Source: JAYGED01 sp046582565 (lineage in GTDB: Bacteria; Pseudomonadota; Alphaproteobacteria; JAAXGF01). Taken from it: a DNA stretch of 30,012 nt. Positions 16,582 through 25,034 of the stretch are shown here, piece after piece. The notes under the pieces are model-generated. The model had not been told where the DNA came from and ran no database searches. It saw only the letters and a program-made list of their open reading frames with translations. The position numbers and the translations under genes were made by a program. The stretch is taken from contig JAYGED010000016.1 in the NCBI GenBank assembly GCA_046582565.1, positions 1-30,012 of the forward strand, in the 5' to 3' direction. Within the stretch, counting starts at the first letter, position 1. Every line of letters starts with the position of its first letter.

Positions 16582-16609
16582 TTGAAACCACCGCGCCGTA
16601 TAATATATT
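16582..16609 (+). promoter_or_regulatory. Candidate promoter of the SHOCT-domain gene
   Basis: TTGAAA (16582-16587), 16-bp spacer, TATATT (16604-16609), each matching consensus at 5 of 6 positions. A palindrome, TTTCAA-ATA-TTGAAA (16573-16587), covers the -35 element and could be a separate regulator site. TATAAT at 16599-16604 overlaps but has no properly spaced -35. Confidence 0.5.
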
Positions 16610-16652
16610 TTGATTAAGTCCCTATAACGTTCTCTCATTCTGGAGGAATTTT

Positions 16653-16980
16653 ATGAACAAGATTTGGACCGGTGCGGCAATCATGGCCTTGTCCTTTGCG
16701 CCGGCCATGGCCGCTGTTGCCCACGGCTCGGATACCGTTGGCGGTTTCGGCGACCATCACGGCATGGGGGGGTGGATTCTTCCTGGGCCCGATCATGATG
16801 ATCTTAATCCTGGCCGCGGTTATCGCCCTTGCGGTGTCGGTACTGCGCTGGCTTGGCATGATTCCTAAAGGATCGTCCCGCAACGACGCCCTCGACATCC
16901 TCAAAGAGCGCTTCGCGAAGGGAGAGATCAACAAGAAAGAATATAATGATCGCCGCCGCGTCCTTGAGGACGAGGACTAA
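16653..16980 (+). pseudogene. SHOCT-domain small membrane protein, frameshifted at a G7 tract
   Basis: The ATG at 16653 has a strong Shine-Dalgarno (GGAGGA, 7 nt upstream) and starts a signal-peptide-like or anchor segment (ALSFAPAMAAVAHG). That frame then runs off target to a stop at 16868. The continuation, GFFLGPIMMILILAAVIALAV (a membrane helix) and a C-terminal SHOCT motif DILKERFAKGEINKKEYNDRR, is in another frame ending at 16980. Removing one G from the seven at 16766-16772 joins them into a protein of about 108 residues. The span of 328 nt is one base too long, in agreement. It could be a homopolymer error in the assembly, a real inactivation or slippage-dependent expression. SHOCT proteins of this build are often found beside metal or stress genes; function is unknown. 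The shorter ORF from 16672 has no ribosome-binding site of note. Confidence 0.75.
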
Positions 16981-16984
16981 CTAA

Positions 16985-17320
16985 TCACAAAACGCTTGTG
17001 TCGAGGCCGAGCCGCTCGCCGAGCCACAGGGCGAAGTCCGTATGATCCGGCAGGTCATCGCCGGTTCGTGAGTGTATCAGGACCGACAACTCGCCGTGGT
17101 TGACCATCAGCCAGGGAACGAACTCGGCGAACAGCGAAGGCGCGAAGCTCACCTGATACATGGGGCGGCTGTGCGGGCCGACCAGCTTGTCATGCCAACG
17201 ACCCATTTCCACATCGAACCGGGCAGCGATGGTCTCGCGGATCTCGGCGGCGTAGCCCGCGCTCGAGTCCTCGAAATAAATATGGGCGTGATAGCCGCTA
17301 ATGGTCGCCTGGTCAGTCAT
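16985..17320 (-). CDS. DOPA 4,5-dioxygenase family protein
   Basis: Protein of 111 residues of the small family named for fungal and plant-like DOPA 4,5-extradiol dioxygenases. Family motifs visible are YHAHIYF (residues 10-16), GPHSRPMYQVSF in the middle, VNHGELSVLIHS and DHTDFALWLG near the C-terminus; the histidines are candidate ligands for iron. Bacterial members are widespread and their substrate is mostly unproven. Its ATG overlaps the last base of the glutaredoxin stop (TAATG), so it is translationally coupled at the end of the purQ-purL-bolA-grxD run. Confidence 0.85.
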   Translation of the reverse strand: MTDQATISGYHAHIYFEDSSAGYAAEIRETIAARFDVEMGRWHDKLVGPHSRPMYQVSFAPSLFAEFVPWLMVNHGELSVLIHSRTGDDLPDHTDFALWLGERLGLDTSVL

Positions 17321-17658
17321 TAGGCAGCTTGCGAGACACCCTTGGCACGCAACAGATCGGCAAGCTCGCCGGTCTCATGCATCTCGCGCACGATATCGCA
17401 GCCGCCGACGAACTCACCCTTGACGTAGAGCTGCGGAATGGTCGGCCAATCGCTGAACTGCTTGACGCCGTCGCGCAGGGAGGGATCGGTCAGTACATCG
17501 ATGCCCTTGAACTTGATCTCCATGGTGGTGAGAATTTGCACCACGGCGGCCGAGAAACCGCATTGCGGAAATACCGGCGAGCCCTTCATATAGAGCACCA
17601 CGTCTGAGCTCGAAACATCCTGCTTGATGCGATCCGAGATGGAGTTTTCTGCTGACAT
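17320..17658 (-). CDS. grxD: Monothiol glutaredoxin (Grx4/GrxD)
   Basis: CGFS-type monothiol glutaredoxin of 112 residues, which carries and delivers [2Fe-2S] clusters and partners with BolA. Motifs: Lys25 and CGFS with Cys33 (PQCGFS), the glutathione-binding WPTIPQLYVKGEFVGGCDI segment and a C-terminal helix. The ATG at 17658 is used (AAAGG 8 nt upstream); a TTG at 17673 would add five residues. It lies downstream of bolA in the same direction, the usual alphaproteobacterial pairing. Confidence 0.95.
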   Translation of the reverse strand: MSAENSISDRIKQDVSSSDVVLYMKGSPVFPQCGFSAAVVQILTTMEIKFKGIDVLTDPSLRDGVKQFSDWPTIPQLYVKGEFVGGCDIVREMHETGELADLLRAKGVSQAA

Positions 17659-17701
17659 ATCAATACCTTTCAACGAAGAAATAGGGGTTTAGGTGTCTTG
17701 G

Positions 17702-17941
17702 TTATGCGTCTTCTGGAGCGGAGGTCTGCAAGGCCAGGGCATGCAGCGCCTCGCCCATGCGGCCGCCCAAGGCCTGATAGACCATTTGGTGCTGCTGCAC
17801 CCGCGATTTGCCCTTGAAGGATGCCGACACAACACGGGCGGCGTAATGGTCGCCGTCACCGCGCAGATCCTCGATGGTGATCCGCGAATCGGGCAGCGCC
17901 TCGCGGATCAGGCGTTCGATTTCAGCGGCGTCCATGGCCAT
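17702..17941 (-). CDS. BolA family protein
   Basis: BolA/IbaG-type protein of 79 residues that works with monothiol glutaredoxins in iron-sulfur cluster handling. It has the class II KH-like fold with the conserved FKGKSRVQQHQMVYQAL stretch, whose histidine is the usual cluster ligand with Grx. The start at 17941 has a GGAGGA site 6 nt upstream; an open frame to 18007 runs into purL and is not needed. It sits 22 bp after purL and upstream of grxD. This is probably the short BolA (IbaG-like) type rather than BolA1. Confidence 0.93.
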   Translation of the reverse strand: MAMDAAEIERLIREALPDSRITIEDLRGDGDHYAARVVSASFKGKSRVQQHQMVYQALGGRMGEALHALALQTSAPEDA

Positions 17942-17963
17942 CGGCAGTCCTCCAACGTATTCT

Positions 17964-20152
<2,189 letters not shown>

Positions 20153-20156
<4 letters not shown>

Positions 20157-20842
20157 CCAAGGGACTCGAACAGGCAGTCGAACATGGCCTTGCCGTCAAT
20201 CCCGCCGAGGCGTGGGTCGGCCAGCCGCTCGGGGTGGGGCATCAGGCCGAGCACGGTCTTGGACCGGTTATAGACGCCGGCGATATCATCGCGCGACCCG
20301 TTCGGGTTGGCGCCGGGCCCGGTCTCGCCCTGGCCGTTGCAATAGCGAAAGGCGATCTGATCGTTATCTTCGAGCGCCGCCAGGCCGTCGTCGTCGATGG
20401 TGTAATTGCCGTCGTGATGAGCCACGGGAAAGCGCAGCACCTGGCCCTTCTGATATTGGCCGGCGAAGATGCCGCCCGCCGACTCGGTGCGCAAATGGAC
20501 ATCCCGGCAGACGAAATGGAGGCCGGCGTTGGCCATCAGCGCGCCGGGCAATAGCCCCGACTCGACGGCCACTTGAAAGCCGTTGCAGATGGCGAGAACC
20601 GGCAGGCCGGATTTGGCTCGCGCCACCACATCACCCATGATCGGCGAATGGGCGGCGATGGCGCCGGAGCGCAGATAATCGCCGTAGCAGAAGCCGCCGG
20701 GCAAAACCACCAGGTCCACATCGGGCAGATTACTGTCATCATGCCAGACCATTTCAGGCTCGCGCCCCATGCTGGCCCGGAGCGCCACCTGGGTGTCGCG
20801 GTCGCAGTTCGATCCGGGAAAAACGATAACGGCGGCTTTCAC
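20153..20842 (-). CDS. purQ: Phosphoribosylformylglycinamidine synthase subunit PurQ (glutaminase)
   Basis: Class I glutamine amidotransferase subunit of 229 residues, which supplies ammonia to PurL. The start segment VIVFPGSNCDRD is typical. The nucleophile is Cys86 in LAICNGFQ and the His/Glu pair is in LMPHPERL. The start is GTG at 20842 with only a distant GGAG, so initiation may be weak. PurS normally precedes PurQ; here the upstream neighbour is the LysR gene (20945) on the same strand, and purS lies about 2.7 kb away. PurQ therefore needs its own promoter or read-through from lysR. Confidence 0.97.
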
Positions 20843-20944
20843 GTCGAACGTATGCTCCGATGGGGTTGGCAGGGGCTTGTCTAGGCTGGGCCGATCCTAT
20901 GCGGGCACGGCGGGCGATACAAGCGGGCAGTCAACTTGTTTCGC

Positions 20945-21862
20945 TCAGGAAGCGCTCCAGGGGGGCAATGCCGCGAAATTTTTGGTCATATAGTCGATGA
21001 AAATCCTCAGCTTCGCCGTCACATGCCGCTGATGGGGATAGACCGCATAGATCGGCAACTCGGGCCGTTGGAATTCTTCCAGTACGGGCTTCAGCCTGCC
21101 GGCGCGCAGATCATCACCGACGATAAAGTCCGGGCTGGACAGCATCCCCAGCCCGGCCAGGGCCGCCGCTTGCAGGGCGTCGCCACTGTTCGCCCATAAA
21201 TTCCCGGAAACCCGTACCGTATGATCGCCATCCTGGTCCGAGAAGCGCCATCGATCGCCTGCCGGGTTATAGCTGTAGATCAGGCAGTTGTGGTCGGCGA
21301 GGTCGGCCGGCGTTTTTGGTACGCCATGCTTGTCGAGATACGCCGGCGACGCGCAAGTGACGGATCGTGACGTCGCCATGCGCCTAGCGATCAGGCTTGA
21401 ATCCGCGAGGTTGGTAATGCGTACCGCCAGATCGAATCCTTCTTCGATCAGATCGATGAGCCGGTCATCCATAGCCATTTCAACGGTGACATGGGGATAG
21501 CGTTCCAGAAAACCCGGAATCATCGGCGCAAGATGCAGCCTTCCGAACGACATGGGCGCATTCACCTTGAGATGCCCACGGGGTTCGGTGTGGAGCCGGG
21601 TCACCGACTCTTCCGCGGTCTCCATATCGGCGGCGATGCGCCGGCACCAATCGTAATAGGCGACGCCGGCCTCGGTGAGACTGAGCCTCCGCGTGGTGCG
21701 GTTGAGCAGACGTACCCCGAGATGGTTCTCAAGCGCCGAGACATGCTTGCTGACCGATGACTTGGATTGCCCGAGCCGGCGCGCGGCTTCCGAAAAACCC
21801 TTCACCTCGGCGACACGCGCGAAAACTTCCATGCTGGTAAATCGATCCATGACATCACTCAT
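20945..21862 (-). CDS. LysR family transcriptional regulator
   Basis: LTTR of 305 residues. The winged HTH (about 6-65) includes FSEAARRLGQSKSSVSKHVSALENHLGVRLLNR. The effector domain (about 95-295) begins with GHLKVNAPMSFGRLHLAPMIPGFL, of the CrgA/AaeR-like group. The ATG at 21862 is used; Met5 at 21850 is an alternative. It is divergent from doxX-nitroreductase-cupin, the likely targets. A palindrome with 8-bp arms overlaps its own start codon, consistent with autorepression. Its effector is unknown. Confidence 0.93.
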   Translation of the reverse strand: MSDVMDRFTSMEVFARVAEVKGFSEAARRLGQSKSSVSKHVSALENHLGVRLLNRTTRRLSLTEAGVAYYDWCRRIAADMETAEESVTRLHTEPRGHLKVNAPMSFGRLHLAPMIPGFLERYPHVTVEMAMDDRLIDLIEEGFDLAVRITNLADSSLIARRMATSRSVTCASPAYLDKHGVPKTPADLADHNCLIYSYNPAGDRWRFSDQDGDHTVRVSGNLWANSGDALQAAALAGLGMLSSPDFIVGDDLRAGRLKPVLEEFQRPELPIYAVYPHQRHVTAKLRIFIDYMTKNFAALPPWSAS

Positions 21863-21883
21863 TGTTTCGTTATTAGAAACAAT
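21861..21883. promoter_or_regulatory. Candidate LysR-regulator operator
   Basis: ATTGTTTC (21861-21868), 7-bp spacer, GAAACAAT (21876-21883): a perfect inverted repeat with the T-N11-A form of LTTR boxes. It covers the first two bases of the regulator's ATG and lies in the divergent AT-rich promoter region of doxX. Confidence 0.6.
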
Positions 21884-21975
21884 AATATTCTATTTCTAAA
21901 GATTATCAAAACAATAAATGAGCCCATATGTTCGGTTACAGCAAATTCATCCCGCACTTCACCGGAGCAGAAACC

Positions 21976-22449
21976 ATGACCAGCACCACTGAAACCATCG
22001 ACCCTATCGTCCCGGCGTTCGCGCCTCTGTATCAAGGCCTTACGCGGTTTTCCGAACCGCTTATGCGCGCCACCGTCGGCCTCCTCTTGATGCCCCATGG
22101 CGCGCAAAAGCTGTTCGGCTGGTTCGGCGGTTATGGCCTGGAGGGCACCGCCGGATTTTTCGCTGGCAACCTCGGCCTTGAGCCGGGGATCTTCTGGGCG
22201 GTCCTGGTCGGCAGCGTCGAGTTCTTCGGCGGGTTGTTTCTCGCCATCGGTTTTCTGACGCGGCCCGTCGCTGCCGCGATCGCCATCCTGATGACCGTGG
22301 CGCTATTTCAAGTCCATCTCGGCAACGGTTTCTTCTGGACGGACGGCGGATACGAGTATCCCCTGATGTGGGGATTGCTAGCGCTCGGTTTCGTGCTGCG
22401 CGGCAGCGGCGCCTATTCTATCGATGCGCGGATCGGCCACGAATTTTGA
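21976..22449 (+). CDS. DoxX family membrane protein
   Basis: Four-helix inner-membrane protein of 157 residues of the DoxX family. Typical features: RATVGLLLMPHGAQKLFGWFGG at the first helix, GFLTRPVAAAIAILM in the third and WTDGGYEYPLMWGLLALGFVLRG in the fourth. DoxX members are linked to thiosulfate:quinone or redox and oxidative-stress functions, but most bacterial ones are uncharacterised. The ATG at 21976 has GGAG 8 nt upstream; an earlier ATG at 21928 would add 16 residues. It is the first gene of a doxX-nitroreductase-cupin run divergent from LysR. Confidence 0.9.
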   Translation: MTSTTETIDPIVPAFAPLYQGLTRFSEPLMRATVGLLLMPHGAQKLFGWFGGYGLEGTAGFFAGNLGLEPGIFWAVLVGSVEFFGGLFLAIGFLTRPVAAAIAILMTVALFQVHLGNGFFWTDGGYEYPLMWGLLALGFVLRGSGAYSIDARIGHEF

Positions 22450-22478
22450 AATCAATAAACTCGGGTAAGGATAGAGTT

Positions 22479-23053
22479 ATGGAAAATCTCGCGGCCCTCG
22501 ACCATCCGGTTCATTCACTCATTGAGCGGCGCTGGTCACCCTATGCCTTTCCGACAAGCCGGTCGACCCCAGCGACATAGCGTCTCTGCTCGAGGCGGCT
22601 CGCTGGGCGCCGTCGTCTTTTAACGAACAGCCCTGGCGGTTCATCATCGCGACCAGGGACAAGCCTGAAGATTTCAAGCGCCTGCTCGATTGCCTGGCCC
22701 CCGCCAATCAGGAATGGGCCGGCAAGGTTCCCGTACTCATGCTGTCCGTAGCCTCGTTGAGCTTCGCGAAAAACGGCAAGCCGAACCGGCACGCCTTGCA
22801 CGATGTGGGTCTCGCCTCCGCCACGCTGGCTCTGCAGGCAACGGACATGGGCCTCGCGGTCCATTTCATGGCCGGTTTCGACAGCGACAAAGCGCGCGAC
22901 ACTTTCGCGATCCCAGAAGAGTTTGAGCCGGTCGCCGCTATTGCCGTCGGCCACCGCCTCGTCGAGCCAACGCTAGACAGTCCCTCGGCGCGCCAGCGGC
23001 GGCCGGTCGATGCGTTCGCCTATGCCGGTGCCTGGAACAGCGCGGCAATATAG
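22479..23053 (+). pseudogene. Nitroreductase family protein, frameshifted near its start
   Basis: FMN-dependent nitroreductase-like gene. The ATG at 22479 begins MENLAALDHPVHSLIERRWSP, the classic N-terminus (RRWSPYAF), but the frame closes at 22580. The rest (SDKPVDPSDIASLLEAARWAPSSFNEQPWRF onward to the stop at 23053) lies in another frame. Adding one T in the TTTCC run at 22548-22552 restores YAFSDKPV and a protein of about 191 residues; the 575-nt span is one base short, in agreement. An internal ATG at 22739 would give a 104-residue C-terminal fragment without the FMN-binding N-terminus. It starts 29 bp after doxX. Whether this is a real mutation or a sequencing indel cannot be told here. 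Family members reduce quinones, nitro compounds or flavins with NAD(P)H. Confidence 0.85.
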
Positions 23054-23088
23054 GGCGCAATGTTACGCGGAACAGAGAAAGTAACGTT

Positions 23089-23538
23089 ATGAATCAATCT
23101 GTTAAGACAAATCTATGGTCCGGGTTCCGCCGCAAGCATGTTGCTGCTCTCTTGGCGGGCCCGGCGATGATTTTGGCGATCCTGTCCCCGGCATGGGGCG
23201 CCGCGGATGAGCCTCTCTACCGGCGTGTTGTCCTGCTGGAGAATGCGGAGGTTCTGGCTGTTGAGGTGCGCTATGAGCCCGGCTCCGCATCACCGCTCCA
23301 CAGCCATAAATATCCCGGCCGTGTGATCTATGTGGAGTCCGGAGGAACCCTGGAAATAACGCCCGGACGTCTGCTCGATGACGGCACCCTGGAACTCGTG
23401 CCGGACGGCGAGGCAATGCGCATCAACATCACTGCGGGGCAGACCCTATGGCTGCCGTCGCAGACCCATAGCTTGCGCAACGTCGGCAAGACGTTCATCC
23501 GGATTGTAGAGATTGAGATTAAGAACGCCGCACCCTAA
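23089..23538 (+). CDS. Exported cupin-domain protein
   Basis: Protein of 149 residues with a signal peptide (core at about 19-33, likely cleavage near AWGA at 38) and a single cupin barrel. Cupin motif 1 is PLHSHKYPGRVIYVESG (two His, Tyr/Pro region), and motif 2 includes LPSQTHSLRNVG with a conserved His, so a metal site is likely. A periplasmic location is predicted. It lies 35 bp after the nitroreductase and closes the run divergent from LysR. No enzymatic activity can be assigned. Confidence 0.85.
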   Translation: MNQSVKTNLWSGFRRKHVAALLAGPAMILAILSPAWGAADEPLYRRVVLLENAEVLAVEVRYEPGSASPLHSHKYPGRVIYVESGGTLEITPGRLLDDGTLELVPDGEAMRINITAGQTLWLPSQTHSLRNVGKTFIRIVEIEIKNAAP

Positions 23539-23582
23539 CCGAACGATGTTCGACTTGGCGATGATCGACTCGGCCGGTTGCC

Positions 23583-23825
23583 CTACTCGACAAGCTCGAT
23601 AGCGTAATCCTCGATCACCGTGTTGGCGAGCAGCTTGGCGCACATGGCGTCGACGGTCTCGCGGGCCTTGGCCCGGTCGGCCTCGGCGAGTTCGATTTCG
23701 ATAAATTTGCCCTGGCGCACGTCAGCCACGCCGTCGAAGCCGAGCCGCCCGAGAGCCTGGGCGATAGCCTTGCCCTGGGGGTCGAGCACGCCGGACTTCA
23801 GTGTGACATGCACCCGCGCCTTCAC
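23583..23825 (-). CDS. purS: Phosphoribosylformylglycinamidine synthase subunit PurS
   Basis: Small subunit of 80 residues that links PurQ and PurL in FGAM synthesis. Typical sequence: MKARVHVTLKSGVLDPQGKA at the N-terminus, GRLGFDGVADVRQGKFIEIEL, and a C-terminal IEDYAIELVE. The GTG start at 23825 overlaps the purC stop by 4 bp (GTGA). Its usual downstream neighbour purQ is missing here; the next gene is the convergent cupin. Confidence 0.95.
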   Translation of the reverse strand: MKARVHVTLKSGVLDPQGKAIAQALGRLGFDGVADVRQGKFIEIELAEADRAKARETVDAMCAKLLANTVIEDYAIELVE

Positions 23826-24586
23826 TGCATCACCTTGGGGCCTTTTAAATCGGCCGGGCCGGATTCCGGCAGGATTCCGAGGCGGCGGGCAACTTCCTGA
23901 TAGCCCTGCTCGACATTGCCGAGATCACAGATGAAGCGGTCCTTATCCAGTTTCTCACCGGTCGTGCTGTCCCACAGCCGGCAATTGTCGGGGCTGATTT
24001 CATCGGCGATGACGAGCAGGACTTCCTCATCGAGATAGAGCCTGCCGAATTCGAGCCGGAAATCGACCAGGCGGATGCCGACGCCGAAGAACAGGCCGTT
24101 GAGAAAATCGTTGGTCCTGAGCGACAGGGACATCATGTCGTCGAGGTCCTGGGGCGAGGCCCAACCGAAGGCGGTGATATGCTCTTCCGACACCATCTGC
24201 TTGCCCTGATCGCCGCCCTTAAAGCGGTATTCGATGATCGAGCGCGGCAGGGTGGTGCCCTCGGCGATATTCAATCGCTGGGCAAAGCCGCCCGCGGCGA
24301 CGTTGCGCACCACCAGCTCGAGGGGAATGATATCGACCTCTTTCACGAGCTGCTCGCGCATGTTGAGCCGGCGCATGAAGTGAGTCGGGATGCCGATCTC
24401 ATTGAGCCGCGTCATGATATATTCGGAGATGCGGTTGTTCAGCACCCCCTTGCCCGCGATGGTGGTCTGCTTGCCATCGCCATCGCGGCTGGTGTCATCC
24501 TTGAAATACTGGACAAGGGTGCCGGGTTCGGGCCCCTCGTAAAGCATTTTCGCTTTGCCCTCGTAAACTTTCTTGCGCCGCGCCAT
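23822..24586 (-). CDS. purC: Phosphoribosylaminoimidazole-succinocarboxamide synthase (SAICAR synthase)
   Basis: Cytoplasmic purine enzyme of 254 residues that joins CAIR with aspartate using ATP. Landmarks: VYEGKAKMLYEG at the N-terminus, FKDDTSRDGDGK, VPLELVVRN-like IIPLELVVRNVAAGGFAQR, LVDFRLEFGR and ADEISPDNCRLWD. The ATG at 24586 (AGGA 9 nt upstream) gives the usual family length; an open frame to 24703 is in the leader and carries a terminator hairpin. It overlaps purS by 4 bp. Confidence 0.96.
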   Translation of the reverse strand: MARRKKVYEGKAKMLYEGPEPGTLVQYFKDDTSRDGDGKQTTIAGKGVLNNRISEYIMTRLNEIGIPTHFMRRLNMREQLVKEVDIIPLELVVRNVAAGGFAQRLNIAEGTTLPRSIIEYRFKGGDQGKQMVSEEHITAFGWASPQDLDDMMSLSLRTNDFLNGLFFGVGIRLVDFRLEFGRLYLDEEVLLVIADEISPDNCRLWDSTTGEKLDKDRFICDLGNVEQGYQEVARRLGILPESGPADLKGPKVMQ

Positions 24587-24601
24587 GGTCTTATATCCTG
24601 G

Positions 24602-24624
24602 AATAAAGAAGCCCCCTCGGGGGC
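24602..24624 (-). terminator. Terminator-like hairpin 15 nt upstream of purC
   Basis: On the minus strand GCCCCC-GA-GGGGGC (24624-24611) is followed by TTCTTTATT (24610-24602). It could end the small upstream gene (24731-24913). Because the candidate purC promoter lies upstream of it, it could instead act as an attenuator of purC. Confidence 0.6.
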
Positions 24625-24666
24625 GCTGGACCCGCAATCGATAACGAGCCCGTTTTTCGGAACCGA

Positions 24667-24695
24667 AACATAAGTCATATGTGTTGTGAAAACAA
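24667..24695 (-). promoter_or_regulatory. Candidate purC-purS promoter
   Basis: On the minus strand TTGTTT (24695-24690), 17-bp spacer, TATGTT (24672-24667). This would give a leader of roughly 75 nt before the purC ATG, with the terminator-like hairpin inside it. Confidence 0.4.
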
Positions 24696-24730
24696 TCGTA
24701 CAAGCCGTATGGCAGAGCCGCGGTTGGAAA

Positions 24731-24913
24731 TTACTCTGCGGGGATGATTTCGAACGCGCCGTTATCTTTTGTCGGAGATTTCAGCAGACGCATGATAACC
24801 GCCACGCAAGCATCATAAATGGCCGTCCCATGAAGGTTTTTACCTAGCTTTGAGTAATGTTCCACATCGATGGAACCATTGGCGAGCCTGCGAATCTCAG
24901 TAGTATCGAACAT
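24731..24913 (-). CDS. Small hypothetical protein
   Basis: Protein of 60 residues, not recognised. It starts MFDTTEIRRLANGSIDVEHY and has a helical middle (GTAIYDACVAVIMRLL). There is no signal peptide or strong membrane segment. Support for a real gene: an ATG at 24913 with an excellent GGAGGA site 6 nt upstream, and a terminator-like hairpin about 105 nt after the stop. It is divergent from the winged-helix/hydrolase gene and upstream of purC on the same strand. Confidence 0.65.
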   Translation of the reverse strand: MFDTTEIRRLANGSIDVEHYSKLGKNLHGTAIYDACVAVIMRLLKSPTKDNGAFEIIPAE

Positions 24914-25034
24914 ATTGCTTCCTCCATTTCCGGGTGACAGAGGAAGGTTAGATGTTCAAAATAATTCCCGCTTGAAGGAAACCTTTATTTAACCTTGAGA
25001 AATTCATGATTTTTGGGGTTTGGGGTGTGTGGCG

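Noticed and set aside
20906..20934. Minus-strand TTGACT upstream of purQ as a promoter
   Set aside because: The correctly spaced -10 position reads GCCGTG, which is not promoter-like.
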